Assembly: GCF_012275535.1 (NCBI RefSeq)
Contig: NZ_JAAVTK010000008.1
Span: forward strand, 62,001-126,000
Length of the DNA: 64,000 bases
Reading direction: 5' to 3'
DNA from: Hymenobacter artigasi
Lineage (GTDB): Bacteria; Bacteroidota; Bacteroidia; Cytophagales; Hymenobacteraceae
The translations under genes and the position numbers were made by a program. This document shows, piece by piece, positions 32,222-43,586 of the stretch (the first letter of the stretch is position 1; the number at the start of each line of letters is the position of its first letter). Below the pieces are notes generated by a model. It saw only the letters and a list, made by a program, of their open reading frames with translations, made no database searches and was not told the DNA's origin.

Positions 32222-33007
32222 TTACGCCAGGTTATTCGACGTAGCCTTAGCCGCCAGGAACTCGCGGTTCAGGATGGCGATGTTCTCCAGCGAAATCCCC
32301 ACCGGGCACTCAGCCGCACACGAGCCGATGTTGGTGCAGGCACCAAAACCTTCCTTGTCCATCTGAGCCACCATATTTTCGACGCGGGTTTTGCGCTCCA
32401 CATGGCCCTGGGGCAGCAGCGCCAGCTGCGAAACTTTGGCCGAAACGAACAGCATGGCCGAGGCGTTTTTGCAAGCCGCTACACAGGCACCACAGCCGAT
32501 GCAGGTAGCCGCCTCGAAAGCACGGTCCGAAATTTCCTTCGGAATCGGAATCTCGTTGCCGTCGGGTGCGCCGCCGGTGTTCACGCTCACGTAACCGCCC
32601 GCCTGAATGATGCGGTCGAACGCCGAGCGGTCCACGCTCAGGTCTTTGTTCACGGGGAACGACGATGCGCGCCAGGGCTCGATGGTGATGGTATCGCCAT
32701 CCGAGAACTTGCGCATGTGCAGTTGGCAGGTAGTGGTGCCCTTCTCTGGACCATGCGAACGGCCGTTGATGAACAGGTCGCACGAGCCACAAATGCCCTC
32801 GCGGCAGTCATGGTCGAAAGCCACCGGGTCCTGGCCGCCGCGCAGCAGGTCCTCGTTCAGCACATCGAGCATTTCCAGGAACGACATATCGGGCGAAATG
32901 TCCTTCACGTGGTACTCCACAATTTTCCCCTGCGCCTGGCGGTTGGGCTGCCGCCATACGTTCAGGGTCAGATTCATCGGTTTAGCGTTGGGGTTGGAAC
33001 CGGCCAT
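32222..33007 (-). CDS. sdhB: Succinate dehydrogenase/fumarate reductase iron-sulfur subunit
   Basis: 261 residues. The 2Fe-2S ferredoxin domain has [15 protein letters not shown] and the distal Cys in TTTCQLH. The C-terminal domain has [15 protein letters not shown] and later [15 protein letters not shown], the ligands for the 4Fe-4S and 3Fe-4S clusters. It passes electrons from the flavoprotein to the membrane quinone site. It is the last gene of the sdhC-sdhA-sdhB operon. An AT-rich palindrome separates it from sdhA. Confidence 0.96.
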   Translation of the reverse strand: MAGSNPNAKPMNLTLNVWRQPNRQAQGKIVEYHVKDISPDMSFLEMLDVLNEDLLRGGQDPVAFDHDCREGICGSCDLFINGRSHGPEKGTTTCQLHMRKFSDGDTITIEPWRASSFPVNKDLSVDRSAFDRIIQAGGYVSVNTGGAPDGNEIPIPKEISDRAFEAATCIGCGACVAACKNASAMLFVSAKVSQLALLPQGHVERKTRVENMVAQMDKEGFGACTNIGSCAAECPVGISLENIAILNREFLAAKATSNNLA

Positions 33008-33014
33008 TTTTTTG

Positions 33015-33105
33015 AATTAATAATTAATAATTAGGAATTGAGAATTAGCGCATTTAATTTTTTGCCAATTCTCAATTCCTAATTATTAATTCATAATTAT
33101 TAATT
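33015..33105. repeat. AT-rich palindrome inside the sdh operon
   Basis: Left arm about 33015-33050 and right arm about 33065-33105, sharing AATTAATAATTAGGAATTGA and its complement. In a GC-rich genome this is a conspicuously AT-only stem. It fills nearly all of the sdhA-sdhB gap and could affect sdhB expression or mRNA processing. Confidence 0.88.
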
Positions 33106-33107
33106 AA

Positions 33108-35042
<1,935 letters not shown>

Positions 35043-35144
35043 AGAGCGACGGAGTGATTGAATGACTGAGTGATGGAGCAATAAGATAACAGCGAAACGC
35101 CGCAGGTGTTAGCGCGTTAGGCGAGTTTTATCGCTCCTAATCAA

Positions 35145-35903
35145 TTAAAAAGCCGAAGCCACGGTGTGCAGAAAAGCGGGGGCGTTGGCGGCCATTTCTC
35201 CCTGCGCATCGGTGAACAGGAAAAAGTAGAGGGGCATGGAGGCAAAGCCCGCCGATACCAACACGGCAAAGCCATAGCCTACGTACTTGATGAGCGGGGT
35301 GTACTTGCGGTGGTTCAGGCCCAGGGTCTGAAAACCCGAGCGGAAGCCGTGCCACAAGTGGTAGCCAAGGCTGATTTGAGCAGCCACGTACAGCAGCACG
35401 TACCACCAGATGTGGAACGACGATACCACGGCCAGGTACAGGTTGTCGTAGTCGCTGGTCAGCGGGTCGGCACCGCCCATGCGGGGCAGGTCGCCGGCGA
35501 AGCGGGCGCGCCAGAAGAAGTTGTAGAGGTGAACAATGAGGAAAATCAGGATGATGCTACCCAGAATGCCCATGTTGCGCGAGGTCCACTCGCTGTTTTG
35601 CTCCGAGTGGTTGCTCACGTAGCCCTGCGTGCCACGGGCGGCTTTGTTGCGGCGGGTGAGCGCGAAGGCTTCAAAAATATGGAAGCCGAAACCCAGCACC
35701 AGGCCCCACTCGATGGTGCGGATGATGGGGTTGGTGCCCATGAAGTGGGAGTAGGTATTGAAGGCCGCGCCCTGGTCGTGCTTGAATAACTGCAAGTTGC
35801 CAACCAGGTGAACTACCAGGAACGTGCACAGAAACAGGCCCGTAGCGGACATAATTATCTTCCGGCCGATGCTGCTGGTTAAGGTTTTTGTTATCCAACT
35901 CAT
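35145..35903 (-). CDS. sdhC: Succinate dehydrogenase cytochrome b subunit
   Basis: 252 residues, single b-type subunit with five membrane segments, as in the Wolinella/Bacteroides type B enzymes that need no SdhD. Haem-ligand histidines are in LVVHLVGNLQLF, FGFHIFEAF, LIVHLYNFF and LGYHLWHGF. It is first in the sdhC-sdhA-sdhB operon. A TACCTTTG -7 box lies at 35955-35948 on the reverse strand, giving a leader of about 40 bases. Confidence 0.95.
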   Translation of the reverse strand: MSWITKTLTSSIGRKIIMSATGLFLCTFLVVHLVGNLQLFKHDQGAAFNTYSHFMGTNPIIRTIEWGLVLGFGFHIFEAFALTRRNKAARGTQGYVSNHSEQNSEWTSRNMGILGSIILIFLIVHLYNFFWRARFAGDLPRMGGADPLTSDYDNLYLAVVSSFHIWWYVLLYVAAQISLGYHLWHGFRSGFQTLGLNHRKYTPLIKYVGYGFAVLVSAGFASMPLYFFLFTDAQGEMAANAPAFLHTVASAF

Positions 35904-35947
35904 AAAGTAGCCAAACTAGGGAAGTGAAGAGGTGTGTTTAGGTTGCT

Positions 35948-35955
35948 CAAAGGTA
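35948..35955 (-). promoter_or_regulatory. -7 box of the sdh operon
   Basis: Reverse-strand TACCTTTG, a perfect TAnnTTTG match, 45 bases before the sdhC ATG. This operon, unlike murB or the DbpA-like gene, would have a normal leader. The remainder of the gap to 36192 shows nothing else I can support. Confidence 0.5.
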
Positions 35956-36192
35956 GCCCCCACCCGCTAACCGGGCAACGGGCGGGCCCGATTCTTGCAA
36001 GGAGAGGCAGGCCGAAAAACATTGCGGGGGCGTGGTGAATCTATCCGCGCCCGGCATCGTTAACACGCACGGGCGTGCTGATGTTAGCTATTGGCAAATA
36101 GTAACAGCTGATGAAGTCGAATTCAGCGGCCGGCTTTCTTGCCGGGTGCCCGTGCCTGCATCGCGGTTTCCTTTTCTTGTAAATTAGTTGGT

Positions 36193-39156
36193 ATGGTACA
36201 GTTTACTATTCCGAGGGCTGGCACGCTGGCGCGGACGGCGCTGCTGTTGATGGTGCTGCTGGTAGGGTTGGGCCTGCGGCCCGAGGTGGCCCAGGCCACC
36301 CACATCCGGGCGGGCGACATTCAGGCCAAGGTTGATACCACGGCCAGCCCAAACCCGAGACGCATCTTTTTTAAGATGATTCTGTACCTCGACATCAGCC
36401 GGGGGGCAAATTCGGTAGACCAGCCCAACGCGGTTATTTTCTTTGGCGATGGCACGTCGAGCTGTAATCCGGGCATTGCCCGGCAGGGGGGGCGGCTGCC
36501 CATTCCCGGCAACACCGATACGGCGCTCAGTATTTATTACTTCGAGCACACTTATCCGGCCACGGGCAGCTACACGGTCAGCTTTGTGGGCGAAAACCGC
36601 AACGGGGGTGTCATCAACATGAGCAACCCACTCGACCAGTCGTTCTACATCAGCACCAAAATCACTATCGACCCGGCCCTGGGGTTGAATCATTCGCCGG
36701 TGCTCACGGCTCCGGCCATTGACAAGGGAGGCATGGGGCAGGTGTTTTTGCACAACCCGGCGGCATACGATGCCGACCAGGATTCGCTGGCCTTTCACCT
36801 GCGCACCAGCCAGAAGGAGCCCCGGCTGGCCTCTACCATTATCGGCCCACCCTGCCCCGGTGCCACCGGCGACAACTCGCCCCGACCGGTAACGGTGCCC
36901 GATTTTAAATATCCCAACGACCCTGCCATTGCGGCCAACCCCCTGACCGTGCCCTACGGCGGGGTGCCGGCCGACCCCACCGGTGGCAACCCCGCCATAT
37001 TTGTGCAGGACGTGCACACCGGCCAGATTACTTGGAACGCCCCCGTGGCGGCCGGCCTCTACAACGTGGCGATGGTGGTGGAAGAATGGCGGCGCACGCC
37101 GTTGGGGCGTCGGCTCATCGGCGAGGTGATTCGGGATATGCAGATTGCCATCGTTGCCACCAACAACCTGCGGCCGACCCTGACCATTCCGTCCGACATT
37201 TGCGTGGTGGCCGGGACAACCGTGACCGGCAGTGTGACCGCCGTGGACGGCGCAGCTGCCGGCAGCCCCCAAACGCCGATTACGCTGTTTGCCTACGGCG
37301 GAATTTTCCCGCCCGCCACTTTCCGGCAAACCACGACCGGCCCGCCCCAGGCCGCTGGCACCTTCCAGTGGCAGACGAATTGCAGCAATGTGGCCGGACT
37401 GCCCTACCAGGTGGTATTCAAAGCCCAGGACAGCCCCACGGCCCCCGCGCCGATATTGATAGACGAGAAAACCTGGCGCATTACGGTAGTAGGCCCACCG
37501 CCCCAAAGCCTGCGCGCCACGCCTACGGCGGCAGCCGGCGGCCTCAACAGCATGGTGCTGACCTGGGACGCCTACACCTGCGCCAACGCGGCCCGCATCT
37601 ACATCTACCGCAAGGTGAACCCCTCCACGTTCACGCCCGGGCCGTGCGATACCGGCATTCCCGCCTCGGCGGGCTACGTGCGTATTGGCACGGTAGCGCC
37701 CGGTGCCACCACCTTCACCGACCTGAACGTGGACCCCGCTACCGGTACCACGCGGGGCCTGGACCGGGGCCAGAACTACTGCTACCGCATTTACGCTGAC
37801 TTCCCGCTGCCGGCCGGGGGCGAGAGCATCGCCTCGAACGAGGCCTGCGCCCAGGTATCGGGCCGGGGGGCCATGCTGACCAACGTGGACGTGGCCACCA
37901 CCAGCACCACCACCGGCCAGATGGCCCTGCGCTGGACCCAGCCCCGCCCCATTGGCGGGGGCACGTTCACGGGCACGCCATCGTATCTGCTGTCGCGGGC
38001 CGAGGGGCTTAACCCGCTGGCCACGGCGTTTGTGCCGGTGGCGCACGGGCCGTTCACGGCGCTTACCGATACGAGCTATGTAGACTTAGGGCTCGATACC
38101 CAGAACAAGCAGTACACCTACAAGCTGGAGTTTGTGCGCACCTTCGCCCCGGGCCAGGGTGCCACGCTCACCGAGGCCTCGCCTACGGCCAGCAGCGTGC
38201 GCCTCACGGCGCTGCCCAACAACCCGCCCACGGCCATCACCCTGAGCTGGACCTATCAGGTGCCGTGGAATAATGCGGGCAAGCCGGTGACTATTTACCG
38301 CCGCACCGGGACTACCGGGGCGCTGGTGCAGGTGGGCACCGCCCCCACGGGCGCTACCGGCGGCACATTTACCGACCGCGACCCCACGCTGGCAAAGGGC
38401 CAGAGCTATTGCTACTACGTGCAGACCGAAGGCAGCTATGCCGGTTTCGCCTTCCTAAGCTCGCTGCTGAACCGCAGCCAGGTGCAGTGCCTCACGCTCA
38501 ACTCGCCGCCCTGCACGCCGGTGCTCACGCTGCTGCCCACCAATTGCGACAGCCTGGCCAACCTGCCCGAGTTCCCGGGCCTGCGCGAGCGCTACACCAA
38601 CCGCCTGCGTTGGACGGTGGGCACCACGCCCGCCGGCTGCGATGCCAATATCATCAGCTACCGGGTGTACTACCGGCCCACGCCTACGGGGCGCTTCGCC
38701 CTGCTGGGCACCACCTCGGCCACCAGCTTTGTGCATTCAGACCTGGCGTTTTCGGGTGGGTGCTACGCCTTGCAGGCCGTGGTGGCCAGCGGCGCGGTGA
38801 GCGACACGAGCAACGTGGCTTGCCAGGATAATTGCCTGTTTTTCAAGCTGCCCAACATCTTCACGCCCAACGGCGACGGGCAGAACTCGGTGTTCCGGCC
38901 CAAGAACAACAGCCCGGTGCGGCGCATTCGCTTCCAGGCCTTCAACCGCTGGGGTACCAAGGTATTTGAGAATACCACCACGGCCGACGACCCGGTGCTC
39001 ATCAACTGGGACGGTGGCGGGCCCACGGGCGAATCGGGCAACGGCAACAGTGCTAAAGTGAGCGATGGCGTGTATTTCTACCTGGCCGAGGTGGAGTTCG
39101 CCGACTTTGCCAATACCAAGCGTACGTATAAGGGCTGGGTTGAAATTATCCGCTAA
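36193..39156 (+). CDS. Giant secreted PKD/Fn3 protein with gliding-associated (T9SS type B) C-terminal domain, copy 1
   Basis: 987 residues. Signal peptide 1-35 (ends EVAQA, mature THIRAGDIQAK). Residues ~50-150 contain IIFFGDGTSSC and YYFEHTYPATGSYTVSF, a PKD-like pattern. The middle has NAPVAAGLYNVAMVVEEWR and several fibronectin type III-like units (about 445-890) marked by repeated QSYCYYV/QNYCYRIYADF and TDTSYVDLGLDTQNKQYTYKL. The last ~95 residues are the gliding-motility-associated domain: LPNIFTPNGDGQNSVFRPKN, FQAFNRWGTKVFENT, INWDG, and DGVYFYLAEVEF..GWVEIIR. Type B domains direct export through the T9SS and surface attachment. Likely an adhesin or surface matrix protein. It is followed by a close tandem paralogue. 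Confidence 0.92.
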   Translation: MVQFTIPRAGTLARTALLLMVLLVGLGLRPEVAQATHIRAGDIQAKVDTTASPNPRRIFFKMILYLDISRGANSVDQPNAVIFFGDGTSSCNPGIARQGGRLPIPGNTDTALSIYYFEHTYPATGSYTVSFVGENRNGGVINMSNPLDQSFYISTKITIDPALGLNHSPVLTAPAIDKGGMGQVFLHNPAAYDADQDSLAFHLRTSQKEPRLASTIIGPPCPGATGDNSPRPVTVPDFKYPNDPAIAANPLTVPYGGVPADPTGGNPAIFVQDVHTGQITWNAPVAAGLYNVAMVVEEWRRTPLGRRLIGEVIRDMQIAIVATNNLRPTLTIPSDICVVAGTTVTGSVTAVDGAAAGSPQTPITLFAYGGIFPPATFRQTTTGPPQAAGTFQWQTNCSNVAGLPYQVVFKAQDSPTAPAPILIDEKTWRITVVGPPPQSLRATPTAAAGGLNSMVLTWDAYTCANAARIYIYRKVNPSTFTPGPCDTGIPASAGYVRIGTVAPGATTFTDLNVDPATGTTRGLDRGQNYCYRIYADFPLPAGGESIASNEACAQVSGRGAMLTNVDVATTSTTTGQMALRWTQPRPIGGGTFTGTPSYLLSRAEGLNPLATAFVPVAHGPFTALTDTSYVDLGLDTQNKQYTYKLEFVRTFAPGQGATLTEASPTASSVRLTALPNNPPTAITLSWTYQVPWNNAGKPVTIYRRTGTTGALVQVGTAPTGATGGTFTDRDPTLAKGQSYCYYVQTEGSYAGFAFLSSLLNRSQVQCLTLNSPPCTPVLTLLPTNCDSLANLPEFPGLRERYTNRLRWTVGTTPAGCDANIISYRVYYRPTPTGRFALLGTTSATSFVHSDLAFSGGCYALQAVVASGAVSDTSNVACQDNCLFFKLPNIFTPNGDGQNSVFRPKNNSPVRRIRFQAFNRWGTKVFENTTTADDPVLINWDGGGPTGESGNGNSAKVSDGVYFYLAEVEFADFANTKRTYKGWVEIIR

Positions 39157-39186
39157 CGCTGGCGGTTGGCTGGATTAATATACTGA

Positions 39187-39232
39187 TAGCCCCGCAAAAA
39201 CTGCCCTGCTCGGAGCGGTTTTTGCGGGGCTA
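39187..39232 (+). terminator. hairpin between the tandem surface-protein genes
   Basis: Stem TAGCCCCGCAAAAAC / GTTTTTGCGGGGCTA (15 bp perfect) with a 16-base loop, 31 bases after the first copy's stop. The rest of the 249-base gap holds no gene. Confidence 0.75.
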
Positions 39233-39405
39233 TCTGGCGTAAGCAACCCGCTGGGTGCGGCCGGTGGCCGATGCCCTTTCGGCCAAACAAGGCGTAACTT
39301 TTCTTTCTCCCGTTACTTCTCGTATAGCTTCGCGCTGCCGGGCTCGCCCTTGAGACCCGAATCAGCGTAAGGCTAACGATTTTTCTTTCTTCCGTTCAAC
39401 ATTAT

Positions 39406-42363
39406 ATGATACAATCTTTTCTACTCCGGGGTGGGGCCGGGGCGCGGATGGCGCTGATGCTGCTGCTCATGATGACGGGGCTGAGCCTGCGCCCGAATGC
39501 TGCTCAGGCATCGCACCTGCGCGCCGGCGACATTCAGGCCAAAGTAGACACCACGTCGCCCGCCAACCCGCGCCGCATCTTTTTTAAGATGGTGCTTTAC
39601 ACCGACAACAGCTCGCCGGTGGACCAGCCGGCGGCCACCATCTTCTTTGGCGATGGCACCTCCAGCTGCATCGATGGCATTCCGCGTGCCGTGAAACGGG
39701 CCATTCCGGGCAACACCGATACGAGCGTTAATATTTATTATTTCGAGCATATTTACCCGGCAACGGGCGGCTACAACGTTGAGTTTATCGGCGAAAACCG
39801 CAACGACGGTGTGGTGAACATGAGCGACTCAAAAAGCCAGTCGTTCTACATCCGAACCTACGTTTACATCGACCCGGCGCTGGGGCTGAACCGCTCGCCC
39901 GTATTCACGGCTCCGGCCATCGACAAAGCGGCCACGGGCCAGGTGTTTCTGCACAACCCCGGGGCATACGATGCCGACCAGGATTCGCTGGCTTTCCACC
40001 TCATGGCCAGCCAGCAGGTGCCGGCTGGCATTCGCGGCACAGTGGGCGGCTTTCCGTGCACGGGCCCGGGGGCTGGTACAGGTAACAATACGCCCGTGCC
40101 GAGGTCGGTGCCGAATTTTCGCTTTCCCAGCGACCAGGCCATTACCGCCGGCAACCCCCGCGCCGTGCAGGTAGCCTACGGCGGTGTGCCGGCAGGTGTG
40201 GTTGATGCCGACGCCATTTTTGTGCAGGACGTAAATACCGGTCAGATTACCTGGAATGCGCCCGTGGCAGTGGGCTTCTACAACATCGCGTTTGAAGTGG
40301 AAGAATGGCGGCGTGTGCCGCTGGGGCGTCGGCTCATTGGCCGCGTGATTCGCGACATGCAGATAATCGTGACGGCCTCGGTCAATATCCGCCCCACCAT
40401 TACCATTCCGCAGGACATCTGCGTGGTGGCCGGGCAGCGGATAACGGGCACGGTAACGGCCGTGGACGGAGCTACGCCCAGCAGTCCGCAGTCGCCTATC
40501 ACGCTATTTGCCTACAGCGGCATTATTCCGCCGGCCACCTTCCGCCAAACCGCATCCGGCCCACCGCAGGCCGTCGGCTCCTTCAGCTGGCAGACTGCTT
40601 GCAACAACATCGCCAAGGTGCCATATCTGGTCGTGTTCAAGGCTCAGGACAACCCCGTTTTGCCCTCCAACACCAACCCCGCGCTGATAGACGAGAAAAC
40701 CTGGCGCATCACGGTAGTAGGGCCGCCGCCCCAGAACCTGCGCGCTACGCCCACGGCGGCCCCGGGCGGCCTCAACAGCATGGTGCTGAACTGGGACACC
40801 TACACCTGTGCTAACGCGGCCAACTTCTACATCTACCGCAAGGTGAACCCGGGACCCGCGCCGGCAACGTGCGAAACGGGTATTCCGGCCTCGTCGGGCT
40901 ACGTGCGCATTGGCAAGGTGGGACCCAACGTGACCACGTTTACAGACCTGAACACGGACGCTACCAACACCAACCGCGGCCTGGACCGGGGCCAGAACTA
41001 CTGCTACCGCATTTATGCCGACTTCCCGCTGCCGGCCGGGGGCGAGAGCATCGCCTCGAACGAGGCCTGCGCCCAGGTATCGGGCCGGGGGGCGCTGCTG
41101 ACCAACGTGGACGTGGCCACCACCAGCGCCACCACCGGCCAGATTGCCGTGCGCTGGACCCAGCCTCGCCCCACCGGCGGGGGCACGTTTGCCAGCGCGG
41201 TGCGCTACAACCTGTCGCGGGCCGAGGGGCTGACCCCCGCCGCCGCTGACTTCGTGCCGGTGGCCCACGGCCCCTTCACGGCCCTAACCGATACGAGCTA
41301 CGTAGACTTGGGCCTCGACACCCAGAACAAGCAGTACACCTACAAGCTGGAGTTTGTGCAGGCCCTGGCCACACCCATCAGCGAGATTTCGCCCACGGCC
41401 AGCAGCGTGCGCGTGAATGCCCTGCCGGCCAACGTGGCCGCCTCGGCCATCACGGTAAGCTGGACGTATAATGTGCCCTGGGATAACGCCACGCAGCCTA
41501 CTGCCATCTACCGCCGCACCGGCAATACCGGGGCTTACGTACGCATCGGCACGGCAACTTCTACCGCCGCTGGCGGCACTTATGCCGACCGCGACCCCGC
41601 ACTGGTGAAGGGCCAGAACTATTGCTACTACGTAGAAACCAACGGCCGCTACCCGGGCTTTGCCTTCCTGAGCTCGCTGCTGAACCGCAGTCAGGAGCGC
41701 TGCCTCACGCTCATTTCGCCGCCCTGTACGCCGGTGCTCAAGCTGCTGCCCACCAACTGCGATAGCCTGGCCAATCTGTCCGAATTTCCGCGTCAGAATG
41801 AGAAATATACCAACCGCCTGCGCTGGACGGTGGGCAATACGCCGGCTGGCTGCGACGCGGCCCCGGTGAGCTACCGGGTGTATTACCGGCCCACGCCCAC
41901 GGGCCGCTTCACGCTACTGGGCACCACCACCGCCACCAGCTACGTGCACGGCAACCTGGCGTTTTCGGGCGGCTGCTACGCCTTGCAGGCCATTGCCAGC
42001 AGCGGGGCGGTGAGCGACACCAGCAACGTGGCCTGCCAGGACAACTGCGTGTTCTTCAAATTGCCCAACATCTTCACGCCCAACGGCGACGGGGCCAACG
42101 ACCAGTTCCGGCCCAAGAACAGCAGCCCGGTGCGGCGCGTCCACTTCCAGGCCTTCAACCGCTGGGGCACCAAGGTATTTGAGAATACCACCACGTCCGA
42201 CGACCCCATCCTCATCAACTGGGACGGCGGCGGGCCCACGGGCGAAGCCAACACCAAGCTGAAGAATGTGGACGGTGTGTACTTCTACCTGGCCGAAGTA
42301 GAGTTTGCCGACTTCGCCGGTACCAAGCGCACATACAAGGGCTGGGTCGAAATCGTCCGGTAA
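39406..42363 (+). CDS. Giant secreted PKD/Fn3 protein with gliding-associated (T9SS type B) C-terminal domain, copy 2
   Basis: 985 residues, colinear with the preceding 987-residue protein from end to end, with no large insertion or deletion. Signal peptide 1-35 (ends NAAQA, mature SHLRAGDIQAK). The same PKD-like N-terminal part, Fn3 units and type B sorting domain (NIFTPNGDGANDQFRPKNSS, FNRWGTKVFENTTTSDD, DGVYFYLAEVEF) are present. Some DNA stretches are nearly identical to copy 1, for example 40978-41143 versus 37757-37922, while flanking parts differ, which indicates gene conversion. The product is likely to work at the cell surface with or instead of copy 1. Confidence 0.92.
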   Translation: MIQSFLLRGGAGARMALMLLLMMTGLSLRPNAAQASHLRAGDIQAKVDTTSPANPRRIFFKMVLYTDNSSPVDQPAATIFFGDGTSSCIDGIPRAVKRAIPGNTDTSVNIYYFEHIYPATGGYNVEFIGENRNDGVVNMSDSKSQSFYIRTYVYIDPALGLNRSPVFTAPAIDKAATGQVFLHNPGAYDADQDSLAFHLMASQQVPAGIRGTVGGFPCTGPGAGTGNNTPVPRSVPNFRFPSDQAITAGNPRAVQVAYGGVPAGVVDADAIFVQDVNTGQITWNAPVAVGFYNIAFEVEEWRRVPLGRRLIGRVIRDMQIIVTASVNIRPTITIPQDICVVAGQRITGTVTAVDGATPSSPQSPITLFAYSGIIPPATFRQTASGPPQAVGSFSWQTACNNIAKVPYLVVFKAQDNPVLPSNTNPALIDEKTWRITVVGPPPQNLRATPTAAPGGLNSMVLNWDTYTCANAANFYIYRKVNPGPAPATCETGIPASSGYVRIGKVGPNVTTFTDLNTDATNTNRGLDRGQNYCYRIYADFPLPAGGESIASNEACAQVSGRGALLTNVDVATTSATTGQIAVRWTQPRPTGGGTFASAVRYNLSRAEGLTPAAADFVPVAHGPFTALTDTSYVDLGLDTQNKQYTYKLEFVQALATPISEISPTASSVRVNALPANVAASAITVSWTYNVPWDNATQPTAIYRRTGNTGAYVRIGTATSTAAGGTYADRDPALVKGQNYCYYVETNGRYPGFAFLSSLLNRSQERCLTLISPPCTPVLKLLPTNCDSLANLSEFPRQNEKYTNRLRWTVGNTPAGCDAAPVSYRVYYRPTPTGRFTLLGTTTATSYVHGNLAFSGGCYALQAIASSGAVSDTSNVACQDNCVFFKLPNIFTPNGDGANDQFRPKNSSPVRRVHFQAFNRWGTKVFENTTTSDDPILINWDGGGPTGEANTKLKNVDGVYFYLAEVEFADFAGTKRTYKGWVEIVR

Positions 42364-42397
42364 TCACGCTTTTAGATTAATTGACTGCTACTATTGA

Positions 42398-42434
42398 AGC
42401 GGAGCGGGCCTGATGGTTCGCTCCGCTTTTTTTT
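42398..42434 (+). terminator. intrinsic terminator after the second surface-protein gene
   Basis: Stem AAGCGGAGCG / CGCTCCGCTT (10 bp) with an 11-base loop, followed by a T tract to 42434. Confidence 0.85.
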
Positions 42435-42545
42435 GGGCAATGCGGCTTTTTGTGCAGCTTGCGCCCGCTTTGCCGCTGCTGAGGCAGCGGCCGGCCCCCG
42501 ATTATCAATTCCCACCACCCGAAAACCGCGAATCCGCGACTTCCA

Positions 42546-43442
42546 ATGAATCCTACTCAATCCGTGCTATTTCCCGGCCAGGGCAGCCAGTTTCCTGGCA
42601 TGGCCCGCGAGCTGTTCGACCAGAACCTCGACGCCCGCGCCCTGCTCACCCACGCCAACGACATCCTGGGCTTTAGCCTCACCGACATCATGTTTGGCGG
42701 CTCCGAGGACGACCTGCGCCGCACCGACGTTACGCAGCCCGCCATTTTTGTGCATTCGGTGGCGCAGTTTGTAGCGCGGCCCGATTTCCAGCCAGCCAGC
42801 ACGGCCGGGCATTCGCTGGGCGAATTCTCGGCCCTGGTAGCCGCCGGGGTATTGAAATTTGAAGATGCCCTGCCACTCGTGGCCCGCCGCGCCCAAGCCA
42901 TGCAGGCCGCCTGCGAGGAGCAGCCCGGCACCATGGCCGCCATCCTCGGCCTCGACGATGCCACGGTGGAGCGCATCTGCCAGGAAATTACCAGCGCCGG
43001 CAACGTGGTAGTAGCCGCCAACTACAACTGCCCTGGCCAGCTCGTCATCTCCGGCTCGGCCGAAGGCGTGGCCCAGGCCTGTGAAGCACTGAAAGCCGCC
43101 GGGGCCAAGCGTGCCCTGCCGCTGCCCGTGGGCGGCGCCTTTCACTCGCCCCTGATGCAGAGTGCCGCCGCCGCCCTGGCCGAGGCCATCGAGAAAACCA
43201 CTTTCAGTCCCGCCCGCTGCCCCGTGTACCAGAACGTGGACGCCCTGCCCCACACCGACCCGGCCGAAATCAAAGCCAACCTGCTGGCCCAACTCACCGC
43301 CCCCGTGCGCTGGACGCAGCTGGTGCAAAACATGGCCGCCGATGGCGCGACCGACTTCGTGGAGTGCGGCCCCGGCAAAGTGCTGCAAGGCCTGGTGAAA
43401 AAAATAGTGCCCACGGCCACGGTGGGTAGCTTCGTGGTGTAA
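42546..43442 (+). CDS. fabD: Malonyl-CoA:ACP transacylase (FabD)
   Basis: 298 residues, standard length. It moves malonyl from CoA to acyl carrier protein for fatty acid elongation in the cytoplasm. The opening VLFPGQGSQFPGM is the family start. The active-site serine is S90 in TAGHSLGEFSAL. The conserved Gln of the oxyanion hole is in FPGQGSQ, and the catalytic His is in GGAFHSPLM. The ending DFVECGPGKVLQGLVKKI is typical. It is isolated from other fab genes. A palindrome follows the stop. Confidence 0.96.
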   Translation: MNPTQSVLFPGQGSQFPGMARELFDQNLDARALLTHANDILGFSLTDIMFGGSEDDLRRTDVTQPAIFVHSVAQFVARPDFQPASTAGHSLGEFSALVAAGVLKFEDALPLVARRAQAMQAACEEQPGTMAAILGLDDATVERICQEITSAGNVVVAANYNCPGQLVISGSAEGVAQACEALKAAGAKRALPLPVGGAFHSPLMQSAAAALAEAIEKTTFSPARCPVYQNVDALPHTDPAEIKANLLAQLTAPVRWTQLVQNMAADGATDFVECGPGKVLQGLVKKIVPTATVGSFVV

Positions 43443-43469
43443 ACCGAGGGCGTCAGGGTGAATTTTATC

Positions 43470-43561
43470 GTCATGCTGAGCGGAGTCGAAGCATCTCTAC
43501 TGCTCAAGTAATTTGATTTACTCCTGCGGTAGAGATGCTTCGACTCCGCTCAGCATGACGT
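43470..43561. repeat. perfect 32-bp inverted repeat, GTCAT-GAGC family
   Basis: Arms 43470-43501 (CGTCATGCTGAGCGGAGTCG...) and 43530-43561 are exact reverse complements with a 28-base spacer. It lies between fabD and the next gene on the same strand, ending only 26 bases before that gene's ATG. Confidence 0.93.
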
Positions 43562-43586
43562 TTTGTACGCCATCATAATAGAATCT

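Noticed and set aside
36184..38046. 620-codon reverse frame opposite the first giant surface protein
   Set aside because: Antisense of a gene with a clear signal peptide and type B sorting domain.
36193..42363. a single gene split by a stop codon
   Set aside because: Both halves have their own signal peptide and complete sorting domain, and a terminator hairpin lies between them, so they are tandem duplicates.
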